From Phytophthora sp. 'mugwort' (lineage: Eukaryota; Oomycota; Peronosporomycetes; Peronosporales; Peronosporaceae), in contig JAUCEF010000002.1 in NCBI GenBank assembly GCA_033558025.1, forward strand, positions 1,984,001-2,048,000: DNA of 64,000 nucleotides, written 5' to 3'. Position numbers and translations under genes: made by a program. Positions within the stretch are counted from its first letter, which is position 1. The number at the start of each line of letters is the position of its first letter. A model generated the notes under the pieces. It had not been told where the DNA came from. It did not search any database and was given only the letters and a program-made list of their open reading frames with translations. Below, in pieces: positions 34,904 to 43,659 of the stretch.

Positions 34904-36766
34904 TTACTGCAGCTCGTCTTCGAGATAGCTGTACTCGAAGGTGAACTCCGTCTTAATACGTTGGCACCAGCCCGTCTCGTAATCAAAGTAGACAAAGGTG
35001 CCCTGTTCGTAGTCTTCGCCTGTCACTTGTGGCTCCTCGTGGCGCTTAAACCACGTCTTGTACTTCTTGTGATAGCCCCATGTCCGTCGCTTGAGCTCGC
35101 GCGCTGCCAGATACTGCTGGTATGAGCCTTGCTGGTAGTAAAAGATAAAGAAGAGCGTGTCCACATCCAACTTCTCGAAAATGGGGGCACTGGAGAATAG
35201 CGTGGACGGCGTGGACGGGAACGACGCCGGTGTCGGGTACAGGTTACGGGGGACGTAGCGGTTGGCCTTTTCGGAATCGCGGCTCTCGGGAATGAAGTGA
35301 AAGCTTTCGTCGATCAGCCGCAAAGCCTGCTTCTGTTCTTCAGTGAGCTGGGGCGATTCCTCCATGGGTAGAAGTTTAGATGCCATCGCTGTAGGTGTAG
35401 ATGTTGCAGCTGTAGCTCCAGCTCCGGAGGAAGGTGTCAGCATTTCAGATACAGGTGTAGGCACTGAGGTATTTGCAGCTGCAGTAGGCGACGGAACAGG
35501 AACAGGAGGTGGCAGCGATGCGTTAGAAGGTGCTGGTGACGGTGCTGGAACCGGGGGCTTGGCTGCTGCTGGTGACGCAGACGAGGACGACGAGCTGGTG
35601 CCCACGAGCTGTCCCTTACTGATACTAGGAGACGGCGTGCGCTGCGGCGTCGGTGGTGACACCTGTCGGGCTGGCGTACCAACGGCAGGCGAGGAAGGCA
35701 CTGGAGTCGGAGTTTTACTCGATCCCTTATCCGACGAGGAAGAACCACTCTTCACACGCTGAGGGGTGGTACGTCCCTTGCCAAACTTGAGTTCGTCCGT
35801 CTTGATGCCGTTAGAAGGCGACGTATCGCTCATGGTCGTGCTATTAGAACGGCTGGGCGTCGACGTCTTCAAGTCAATCGGCTTCACAGCACCAGCACGG
35901 CCAATTCCTGTGATCAACGACGACGTGGCACTTTTACGTGGCGTCTTGCCGCGTCCGGTGGTAGTCGCGGCAGCAGCAACAGTAGCAGAGGACGCCGAAG
36001 CCGTCGAGCTTGCATCATCAATACCGACATCCTGCTCCGTAGGCAGTGCCACCTGTGCAGCAGCTCCGAGCGTGTCGAGATCCAAGAGCTCGTAGATGTC
36101 GTCGTCTCCGTACGTCTCCATGAAGTCTGCCTCCTGATTGGCCTCGAGATAGTACTCGACATCTTCCTTAAGCTCGTCCACCTGTTCAGGCTCGAGCGCC
36201 GCGTTGTCCAGCAGTCGGTTAATCTGCTCGAGCTTGAGAATGTGCCACTTGTGCCTAGACAGCAGCTTCTCCTTCTCCTCGATCTCGGACTTGTTGCGGT
36301 TGCGGCCCTTGGCCGAGTGAAGGCGCTCCACGTCGCTCTCGAGGGCCTCGATCTGCACATTGAACTGGGTGAGGCAGTCCTGGATCCAGGCGTGGGACTC
36401 CTGCCTGGCTTGCTGCTCCGGGTCGAGGCGCTCAACCTGGGCGAGTCCTTCCTTGCTGTAGGCCTTGGTCTTGGTCTCTTTCTCGCACACCTTGAACTCC
36501 TCCATCTTCTGCTCAATCAGCTTGCGCGTGTCTACGAGCGGTCGCTTGTCCTTGACGTCCGAGTTGCCGATCCACGTCTTAATCTGGTCGCGGAAGCGCT
36601 GCAGCTTCTTGATCTCCTTCTTCAGGTCCGCCTCGTGCTTCTCCTTCTGGTTCTGCGCAGTGGCCGCGTACACCTTGTCCCATATCTCATTGAACACGTC
36701 CACGCCCTCGCTCACCTTCTTAAGCGTGCGGTCGATCTCACTCAGGAGCTTACGCTGGCCGGCCAT
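34904..36766 (-). CDS. CNOT3: CCR4-NOT complex subunit 3 (NOT3)
   Basis: Single exon, 620 aa. The N-terminal coiled-coil Not3 domain is unmistakable: KLLSEIDRTLKKVSEGVDVF, IWDKVYAATAQNQKEKHEADLKKEIKKLQRFRDQIKTWI and KRPLVDTRKLIEQKMEEFK. About 200 residues of Ser/Thr/Pro/Ala-rich linker follow. The C-terminal NOT box contains LDVDTLFFIFYYQQGSYQQYLAARELKRRTWGYHKKYKTWF, ending in FDYETGWCQRIKTEF. The protein scaffolds the cytoplasmic deadenylase complex and couples it to decapping and translation control. It is divergently transcribed from the next gene across 174 bp. Confidence 0.95.
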   Translation of the reverse strand: MAGQRKLLSEIDRTLKKVSEGVDVFNEIWDKVYAATAQNQKEKHEADLKKEIKKLQRFRDQIKTWIGNSDVKDKRPLVDTRKLIEQKMEEFKVCEKETKTKAYSKEGLAQVERLDPEQQARQESHAWIQDCLTQFNVQIEALESDVERLHSAKGRNRNKSEIEEKEKLLSRHKWHILKLEQINRLLDNAALEPEQVDELKEDVEYYLEANQEADFMETYGDDDIYELLDLDTLGAAAQVALPTEQDVGIDDASSTASASSATVAAAATTTGRGKTPRKSATSSLITGIGRAGAVKPIDLKTSTPSRSNSTTMSDTSPSNGIKTDELKFGKGRTTPQRVKSGSSSSDKGSSKTPTPVPSSPAVGTPARQVSPPTPQRTPSPSISKGQLVGTSSSSSSASPAAAKPPVPAPSPAPSNASLPPPVPVPSPTAAANTSVPTPVSEMLTPSSGAGATAATSTPTAMASKLLPMEESPQLTEEQKQALRLIDESFHFIPESRDSEKANRYVPRNLYPTPASFPSTPSTLFSSAPIFEKLDVDTLFFIFYYQQGSYQQYLAARELKRRTWGYHKKYKTWFKRHEEPQVTGEDYEQGTFVYFDYETGWCQRIKTEFTFEYSYLEDELQ

Positions 36767-36918
36767 GGTCGCTGCGGTGCGTTACTCCTTACCGTAGCTT
36801 CCTGTCGTGTGGAAAGGGGGACAACAAAGATTTGTCTGGATTGGACGAAATGGATTAGTTAAAGAGGACTTTTACCCAATGGAAAGACGCTGTGGCTTGC
36901 GAACAATTATACACCGAG

Positions 36919-36932
36919 CCATTTCCCAACTT
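36919..36932 (+). promoter_or_regulatory. Inr-like element
   Basis: CCATTTCCCAACTT matches the oomycete Inr consensus at 12 of 14 positions and lies 8 bp before the ATG at 36941. The distance is short, so the true start of transcription may be elsewhere in the 174-bp divergent promoter. Confidence 0.3.
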
Positions 36933-36940
36933 GAGTGACC

Positions 36941-37591
36941 ATGGCGAATGTGATGCTGACGAGCGAGGCGGCCAAGGACCCCAACAAGCCCTTCGCGTTG
37001 CGCGTGGAAGACGTCTGCGCAAAGTTCGATGTGTGTACTGGCTTTTGAGAGCTTTTGCGGTTGTGATACGGCCGACTGACGGCGCTCTGTTGCTTTACAG
37101 GAGCTCGTATCCGAGTGTCTGACGCTCGTGCAATCCGAGGAGCAGTTTCCGTGGGTTTCCTGGGCTATTAAGAGGCAGTAAAAAACTCCTATGAGTACTG
37201 ATGGATGTGTGTATGTGTGTGGTGGGGGGGTCGTGCTGCAGTGAGGGAGACGACCAGACGGGCGTGGAGGACCAAGTGGTCAAGAAGCTTGAGCAGTTCA
37301 ACTCAGTGTGCGACGAGCTTTACAAGGAGATAGTAAGATTGATGTTACTATTGCGTAGTAGGTAAAAGCAAAGACTGACACCGTGTTGTGGGTGTGCTGC
37401 TGAAGCTCCGACGAAAGGAGAAAATGCTCAATTTAATGGAGAAGAGCCCCAAGAATGTGGATCTGCATCGCCAGATCCAGACAGCGGGCAACTTGGCCCA
37501 AGTGGTGGGCGACTTCCGGCACTTTCTGGAGACAGGAAACGACCCGACGCAACACACACAGCAGCAGCAACAACAACAACCCAACGAGTAA
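36941..37591 (+). CDS. Small coiled-coil protein, possible Mediator tail-type subunit
   Basis: Four exons: 36941-37030, 37101-37150, 37242-37332, 37406-37591 (138 aa). Three helices are predicted from heptad patterns: ELVSECLTLVQSEEQF, VVKKLEQFNSVCDELYKEI and LRRKEKMLNLMEKS, followed by a Gln-rich end (HTQQQQQQQ). Short helical subunits with a conserved Cys/Leu helix like QFNSVCDELY occur in Mediator MED29/MED32-like proteins, but the similarity is faint and no identity is claimed. Introns are 70-91 bp. Confidence 0.6.
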
Positions 37592-37724
37592 ATTTTACAA
37601 ATGAAAAGAGGCACCAAAACGGGCCGCAATTGTATTTTCGAGCAAGCCGAGTCATCGAAAATGAGGCAGTACCAACGGTCTCGGATACAGTACACTCTCT
37701 CGAGCTGAGCAAACAGCTCACAGC

Positions 37725-39137
37725 TCAGATGTCACTAAATGGTAGCGAAGGTGTCGTCGTCGTCTCGCTGGTTCGCGTGTCTGACGGAGTTGTATGTGCA
37801 GTCGAAGCTGGATGAGGAACGAACGAGGGTGTGAGATCTGCATCCACGTCATGGTACGGCTCATCTGTGACTTCAAAGTAGGGCATGATCGTGTTAGGGA
37901 ACACATGCGATTCCAGAACTGGCTTGGGCCATGGACTATCCTCGACAGTGTTAGACCGAAGCAGCCATTCGAGTATCGAGCTGTCACTAGGAGGACAGTG
38001 CACCATCGGAGAAGGAACGAGAGGTAGTTGCTGCTTGGCGATGATCTCATTCTGTGGCAAGTATAATAATTGAGTAAGTCGACAGAGAAGTAAGCAATCC
38101 TTGTAAGGAACCCTTACCTGCTTTTGGACCAGTTGACACAAGTGATGAACTTGTGCTGAGAGTCCATCAATCTTTCTACCGAGTCTGTCTTCCAGCAGAG
38201 TCAAATCTGCAGCACGGGTGGAATTAAAAAAGTGAGTAAGGTTAGAAATGACGATACCAGTATGCTCTATCGAACAAAAGCAAGTGCACTTACCTCGTTT
38301 CAGCAACTTGGGAGGGGGCTCCTTTGTGCGAATAGACGAGTCGGAGTTGTACGAGTTCGGGTGTTTCCGCTTCGACAGCACGCAGATCGCATTCGTAAAG
38401 ACTGGAGTGAGGTCCGCGACATTGGCGGTGCATTGCTCTTGGTCCACTTCAATGCGCAACTTGAATCTTTGGCCGTCCTTACGCCGACTCACTTTCTCGA
38501 GGCGGAATTGCACCAATGCCTTACGAGTTGGGGCTCGGATCACTACTGAGTCGTAGTCGTTGCCCACGAAGCGGAAGATTTCTTGGTCCGTGTCGTCCAC
38601 GCGTTTTCCAGACTCAAAGAAGAGCAGAATGCGCAGTGGAATGTCAATAAACTCCTTGTCAGGGGATCGAGCAGGCTCTCCACGTTCATTAAACTCCACT
38701 AGCGTCACCTCCACTTCCAGTGCATTTGCCTTGCCACCTTCGTCTTTGTAGAACTCTGATGCAGGCTGTTTGGTGATCACCAGTCGACGCGTCCAGTTGA
38801 GTCGTTTGGACTGGAATCCGCCTAACGTTACCGTCTCTGGTGGTGTCGAGGTGATGCAAGTTGCTACTGTGGTTGATGATCGAGTCGTCACTGCAGTCGG
38901 CGCAGATGACGTCGGGTCGAGAAGATGCGGCGGTGGGGCCAGTGGCCAGCCGACGACTGTTGCCGCATCTGCACCTGGATGGCCGTTCACTGCTGCCACG
39001 AGGTCCGTTAAGTGGAAGCTCGGCTCGGGAGGATCGCGCTTGGGCACCGTAGTCCTCGGAGTGGCGGCAGTGATGTGCATCTCCAAGCAAAAGCAAGTTG
39101 CAAAGTGAACCAACAGAGGCATCCGACCCTTCCCCAT
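37725..39137 (-). CDS. Unknown protein with beta-rich central domain
   Basis: Exons 39137-38294, 38206-38118 and 38051-37725 give 419 aa. Residues about 95-255 are strand-rich: RRLVITKQPASEFY, LEVEVTLVEFNERG, IPLRILLFFESGKRV, DSVVIRAPTRKALVQFRLEKVSRRK and RFKLRIEVDQEQCTA. They end in VFTNAICVLSKRKHP, a basic strand-end that recalls Ig-fold DNA-binding domains (Rel, STAT or p53-like), but no family could be named. A short coiled coil (LLEDRLGRKIDGLSAQVHHLCQLVQKQ) follows, then a Pro/Thr-rich tail. Both introns (87 and 66 bp) are multiples of three without stops, so retained forms stay in frame. Confidence 0.65.
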   Translation of the reverse strand: MGKGRMPLLVHFATCFCLEMHITAATPRTTVPKRDPPEPSFHLTDLVAAVNGHPGADAATVVGWPLAPPPHLLDPTSSAPTAVTTRSSTTVATCITSTPPETVTLGGFQSKRLNWTRRLVITKQPASEFYKDEGGKANALEVEVTLVEFNERGEPARSPDKEFIDIPLRILLFFESGKRVDDTDQEIFRFVGNDYDSVVIRAPTRKALVQFRLEKVSRRKDGQRFKLRIEVDQEQCTANVADLTPVFTNAICVLSKRKHPNSYNSDSSIRTKEPPPKLLKRGKCTCFCSIEHTGIVISNLTHFFNSTRAADLTLLEDRLGRKIDGLSAQVHHLCQLVQKQVRVPYKDCLLLCRLTQLLYLPQNEIIAKQQLPLVPSPMVHCPPSDSSILEWLLRSNTVEDSPWPKPVLESHVFPNTIMPYFEVTDEPYHDVDADLTPSFVPHPASTAHTTPSDTRTSETTTTPSLPFSDI

Positions 39138-39413
39138 CAAACGGTGTCGTCACTACCTGGGACGAGCGCGACGAGGCAGCTGAGACCAGCGGCGAGACGG
39201 GAAGCGACTGCCAACGCTCGCACGTCAAAGGCCCATCAACCTCATGGCGATGGAGAAAGCACTCAAACGGGCGCAGTAATTATACTTTGTGCCCCTTGAG
39301 GATCGCAAAGTGTAGCCATGTTCAATGGTGCCAGTTACGCTAAGATCCCTAGGCGAGATTCAGCCAATCGCTTGCATCGTTTCCTTGGCCAATGAAAAGT
39401 ACCTGCTTTTTGT

Positions 39414-40070
39414 ATGGGAGACGCGGAAGACTCGATGGAGGTGCACGAGGCCGCGAGTCGCCTCATGGCGTGTCCGCGCCTGAGCCGCGAGCGTGAGGCC
39501 GAACGCCAGCGCGCCATCCAGCAGCCGCTAACCGTGAACTGGCGTGAGGAAATCGAGGCGAACGGCCAAGTTTACATCAGTATTAGCAGCGAGGACGAGG
39601 ACGAGGGCAACGAGGAAGAACCCGTGACGAGCAAGCATATTCCACGGGTTTCCGACGTGAAGAAGGAGCTTGAGCCGGAGGTTTTCTCTATTGACAGCAG
39701 CAGCGGGGAGGAAGAGCAGGAGGAAGAGAAGGAGGCTGTGCGGGTCAAAAGGAAGCTGGAGGTGCTGGAACTGGATAAAGAGGAAGAGGAGAAGGAGAAA
39801 GAAGACGAGCCGGTAGTTATCCTGAAGAAGCAGCAGCAGAAGCAGAAACAGAAGAAGAAATACCAACGGCAGGTCGCCACACGGCAGAACGTTGTCTGGG
39901 AGCAGCATCACGTGGCTGGAGTAAGGAAACGCCGACTGGGGGAGGAGGATGCGGCGTTTCTGCTCTTCTACGGAGACAGAGAGACCCCCAACGCGAGTAT
40001 TTTGCGGTTAATTGTCGGTATGCTGGATGGCTGCGTTGGTGTTGAAGTTGACGTGACTGTTTATCGATGA
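39414..40070 (+). CDS. Acidic, Lys/Glu-rich unknown protein
   Basis: 218-aa open frame with coding-like composition: a charged head (EAASRLMACPRLSREREAERQRA), acidic runs (SEDEDEGNEEEP; GEEEQEEEKEA), VKRKLEVLELD, a Gln/Lys run and RQVATRQNVVWEQHHVAGVRKRR near the end. The short motifs VYISISSEDEDE and VFSIDSSSGEEE resemble SUMO-interacting motifs (hydrophobic core followed by acids). The C-terminal 25 residues look less natural, so a splice donor near 40014-40020 is possible, joining to sequence after 40150. It could be a separate nuclear protein or a 5' exon of the adjacent acetyltransferase; the first is preferred. Confidence 0.55.
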   Translation: MGDAEDSMEVHEAASRLMACPRLSREREAERQRAIQQPLTVNWREEIEANGQVYISISSEDEDEGNEEEPVTSKHIPRVSDVKKELEPEVFSIDSSSGEEEQEEEKEAVRVKRKLEVLELDKEEEEKEKEDEPVVILKKQQQKQKQKKKYQRQVATRQNVVWEQHHVAGVRKRRLGEEDAAFLLFYGDRETPNASILRLIVGMLDGCVGVEVDVTVYR

Positions 40071-40190
40071 CTCATTGTGTTGATGTGACATACACTGTGT
40101 GTAGAGCTAATCTCGACTGGTGTTGGCGCGTCAACTGAATTCCTGTCCAGATTTGTCAAGTACTTACTCTGGTGCAAGCTGAGTACGGCG

Positions 40191-43100
40191 ATGGAGGCGG
40201 GTCTGGCGAGTGAGCGTCTAGTGCAGTCCGAATGGACCAAAATCGTGTTCAGTTGCCCCGTTCCAGCACATCGTCGGAGGTCTGGTCCCATGCCTCGACC
40301 AGATTTGTTGCCTCGCCCTATCACAATTACAGTGCGACCTTTGCAGTTTGCACGGAAGCAACCGCAACGTCGCAGTCTGTGCGTACCGCTAATCACGACC
40401 AATACCGAAGTTGTACCCAAAAAAGAATCAATGTCTCCTCCCCACGCGACACAGGAGAGAACAGTGGCTCTAGCCACCAGATTATCCGGTAAAGGGGCGC
40501 GCTCCAGGCCCGTGGCCAAAAGTCCCAAAAAGAGCACTAATCCGGCACAGACAAAATCTCCTCGAGGCGAAGTACGCAAACGTCCGCTTGGTGCCACATA
40601 TAGTGAAAATGTGACGACGAGCAAGGAATGCCCCCAGTCGGTAGGATTCTCACCGCGTAAACAGCGACGGCGTAACGGTGAAGTCGGGTTGTCGTCTGTG
40701 ACGCCACGCCAGGTTGTGCGTGCCAAGGGCCCTAGTGGTCAGAGTATCAGTCAGAAACTCATGGAGCCTTTGCCATACGATTGCCGAACGCTTGGAGACA
40801 ATCGGAGCCTGCCTCTTGGATGGCGACCACCCAATCAAGGACAAGAAGTTGCCATTGGTCGACCTGTATCAACGATGAATCCGGTAGAAGTGAATCCAAT
40901 GATGCAAATGACAGCGGACGAGATCGCTCAACACATCGCATCAGTTCGTCGGGAGGGCCGTTTCACAAGTTTTGAAAAAGTGGCCGATATTTTATTGAAA
41001 CTCATGTCAGATCCGCGGAATCGGCACGGAGTATTCAATACGCCCGTGGACCCTGTGGCTCTGGAGTTACCGACATACACAACGATCGTACAGCATCCAA
41101 TGGATCTTGGTACTATCAAACGTAATCTTGCGGCTGGAGAATACCTCGAACTCGATGATTTCGTATCCGACGTCCGATTGGTGTTTGAGAACGCGATGCT
41201 TTTTAACCCCGAGTCGCATTACATCCACGTCGATGCTGAAATCTTGCTGAATCGTTTTAACGACTCAGTAAAAGCCGAGCAAAACCGACAGGCCAAACGA
41301 CAACGCATGCAGCATGTGTGTCTGGTCTGTCGAGGGAATACGTGTATTGTATGTAACCAGCAATGCTTGGACATTACTCCGCCGCACTTGCAGTGCTCAG
41401 GTGGCTGTACCACGGAGATCCGTAAGGGTTCCGTGTATTTTATAACGGAAGATGGCACACGCGTTTGGTGTCAAAAGTGTCGAGCTCGTCTAGCGAGGGA
41501 TCGCAACTCCGCCGACCGTGCACCTGATGAAGATATAGACGCTCTATTGGCTTCTCTTAGTAAAAAGAAGTGCGAGGTTGGAGTGGAGCCCTGGGTAAAG
41601 TGCGGGGAATGTGATCGATGGCTTCACCAGGTCTGCGGCCTCTATAATCCAGTGATTGGTGCATATGAGTCGCAGAAAGCCCCGAGCACGGGACCTGGCG
41701 GCTTGTCCATTAAAGCCAATCCATACGTGTGTCCCTTGTGTCGCTGCCGACGTAAACGTGCGACGCCACCTCCCGAGTCGCCAACGCGCAAGATCCTGAA
41801 CGGTGATCCTGACGAACATGCGCAGAACAGTTCGTGTCTCAATATCCCAAGTTGTGAACTAAGCAGATTTATCCAGAACTTTTTGCGGCGTGGACTCAAC
41901 GATATTGGCGAGCACGAAGCTGCACAAACGCTGTATGTACGGGCGCTCTCATTTCCAGGTGAGCACATGACTGTTCCAGAAGGTGTAGTGCGAGCGTTTG
42001 ATGAGAACGCGCAACTGCTCGCTCAGATGCGTCCGAACACTGATACAAGCTCGCAGCGAATACCTGCTCGTATCAGTTATCTCTCGCGTGGGTTATATCT
42101 TTTCCAGAAACACGAAGGGATGGAGGTTTGTCTCTTCACAATTTATGCACAAGAGTTTGGTGACGATTGTGAACTGGAGGCTAATCGACGTGCCGTCTAC
42201 ATCGCGTATCTGGATAGTGTTCGGTATCTCAAACCCGCAAGTGCCCGAACGACAGCGTACCACCTGATTTTGCTGGCATACTTCGACTACGTGCGGCGCC
42301 ATGGGTTTTCACGTGTTCATATATGGTCTTGTCCACCGCAGAAACGGATTAGTTACGTGTTTTGGTGCCGCCCCGCCTTTCAGAAGACCCCCAGTGCTGA
42401 ACATTTGCGTCGTTGGTACAGCAATTTGCTGACTAAAGCGAAGGAGTATGGCATCGTCAAAGACTGGACGACCCTTTATGACCGGTACTTTAGTGAAAGC
42501 GTCTGTGGCGCTACAGCGAGCGGTAGTTCGACACCATCAGTCTCGTTCGTGTCAATGAAGGAGGAAAATGGAGTGGGAGTCTCAACCCGCGGCACTACCG
42601 TCGTGTCCGTGAATCCTGAGGATCTTGTATGGCCTGCGCACCAACTTCCGCCTATCTTTGATGGTGATATCATCCCATCTGAGCTCGAACGGATTCTTGG
42701 ACGCATCATATCAAGGAACGAGAAGCAAAAGCGAGCCAACAAAAGCAAGAAACTCGCTGTGCGTGGCAAAAACAGCTCAGTCGCTCGCATTGGCGGCAAA
42801 GTTGCGATGAGTAGTGTGGCTACGCGTATAAAGGAAGAAGTGACGACTAATGCGTCACTCGCACCGCCACAACCACCGCCGCCATCACTGCAAGTCGACG
42901 TGAAAGTGCGTGAAGTGTTCTCGAAATGCCAGTTCGCGGTTCAACGGCTGAAACACGATTTACTGGTGGTGGATCTGCAAATGTTGGAGGACGAGAACAC
43001 GGGAGTTGAGAGTGCTGACTTTACTGAGGGAAAGAAGCGACAAAAAGGTTGTCATCCAGAGACACTAGTGCCAGCCTGGTACGGACAAGTTCCTCGCTTC

Positions 43101-43526
43101 TTCAGCAGTCGATTCATGTTCCATCAACTGTGCTCACTTGCCGGCCACCAGTTCGACTCGTTGCGTCGTGCTAAGCACTCCACTATGATGATGGTGCATC
43201 ACTATTTCAATGAGCAGGTGGCGCAACTCAACGTCTTTTGCTGCGAGTGTAGTCTCCTGATTACTCGTGCAGACTTTTGGTCCTGTCGAACCTGCGTACG
43301 CTTCGCTCTATGTGACACGTGCTACCGACGCCAGGGCAAAGAACACCCGCACCAACTCGTCTTCGGCCATGCTCCGCTGGCGATCTTTCCCCGTGTCCAG
43401 CCGATGTCGGGACCCTCCTCAGCACCTCCAGTGCAGCAGCCACAGCAAACGGAGCAGCAGCGTGTAAAGGCGTCGAAATCTTCTGCAGTACCGCCGCCAG
43501 TCGTCAACGTCTGTGAAATGTGTTGA
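40191..43526 (+). CDS. CBP/p300-type histone acetyltransferase (KAT3)
   Basis: Single exon, 1111 aa. After a basic disordered head, a bromodomain (about 264-363) shows the acetyl-lysine pocket (LPTYTTIVQHPMDLGTIK and FVSDVRLVFENAMLFNPES). A Cys/His-rich RING-PHD module spans about 374-523. The KAT3 catalytic domain (about 558-790) carries SRGLYLFQKHEGMEVCLFTIYAQEFG, VYIAYLDSVRYLKP and RRHGFSRVHIWSCPP, all CBP signatures. A ZZ zinc finger near 1013-1060 has FCCECSLL, CRTCVRFALCDTCY and HPHQL. The enzyme acetylates histone H3 K18/K27 and transcription factors. No KIX domain and no clear TAZ fingers were found, so it is shorter than animal p300. Confidence 0.93.
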   Translation: MEAGLASERLVQSEWTKIVFSCPVPAHRRRSGPMPRPDLLPRPITITVRPLQFARKQPQRRSLCVPLITTNTEVVPKKESMSPPHATQERTVALATRLSGKGARSRPVAKSPKKSTNPAQTKSPRGEVRKRPLGATYSENVTTSKECPQSVGFSPRKQRRRNGEVGLSSVTPRQVVRAKGPSGQSISQKLMEPLPYDCRTLGDNRSLPLGWRPPNQGQEVAIGRPVSTMNPVEVNPMMQMTADEIAQHIASVRREGRFTSFEKVADILLKLMSDPRNRHGVFNTPVDPVALELPTYTTIVQHPMDLGTIKRNLAAGEYLELDDFVSDVRLVFENAMLFNPESHYIHVDAEILLNRFNDSVKAEQNRQAKRQRMQHVCLVCRGNTCIVCNQQCLDITPPHLQCSGGCTTEIRKGSVYFITEDGTRVWCQKCRARLARDRNSADRAPDEDIDALLASLSKKKCEVGVEPWVKCGECDRWLHQVCGLYNPVIGAYESQKAPSTGPGGLSIKANPYVCPLCRCRRKRATPPPESPTRKILNGDPDEHAQNSSCLNIPSCELSRFIQNFLRRGLNDIGEHEAAQTLYVRALSFPGEHMTVPEGVVRAFDENAQLLAQMRPNTDTSSQRIPARISYLSRGLYLFQKHEGMEVCLFTIYAQEFGDDCELEANRRAVYIAYLDSVRYLKPASARTTAYHLILLAYFDYVRRHGFSRVHIWSCPPQKRISYVFWCRPAFQKTPSAEHLRRWYSNLLTKAKEYGIVKDWTTLYDRYFSESVCGATASGSSTPSVSFVSMKEENGVGVSTRGTTVVSVNPEDLVWPAHQLPPIFDGDIIPSELERILGRIISRNEKQKRANKSKKLAVRGKNSSVARIGGKVAMSSVATRIKEEVTTNASLAPPQPPPPSLQVDVKVREVFSKCQFAVQRLKHDLLVVDLQMLEDENTGVESADFTEGKKRQKGCHPETLVPAWYGQVPRFFSSRFMFHQLCSLAGHQFDSLRRAKHSTMMMVHHYFNEQVAQLNVFCCECSLLITRADFWSCRTCVRFALCDTCYRRQGKEHPHQLVFGHAPLAIFPRVQPMSGPSSAPPVQQPQQTEQQRVKASKSSAVPPPVVNVCEMC

Positions 43527-43659
43527 TCGTAACCACCCATTGTAAGCACCGATAATAAAGATAATTGCCACATGCAACTTCAACAGCTTCAACTAGTTTT
43601 TCAGTAAAAAAACAAAATGTGTTGATTCCTATTGGGTAAGATAAGAAATTAAAAACTTA

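Noticed and set aside
36242..36862. Leu-rich membrane-like ORF on the plus strand
   Set aside because: It is the antisense shadow of the CNOT3 coiled coil (Leu/Val runs opposite Lys/Glu).
39528..39911. Leu-rich ORF on the minus strand
   Set aside because: It is antisense to the acidic Glu/Lys protein; Glu codons (GAG/GAA) read as Leu/Phe (CTC/TTC) on the other strand.
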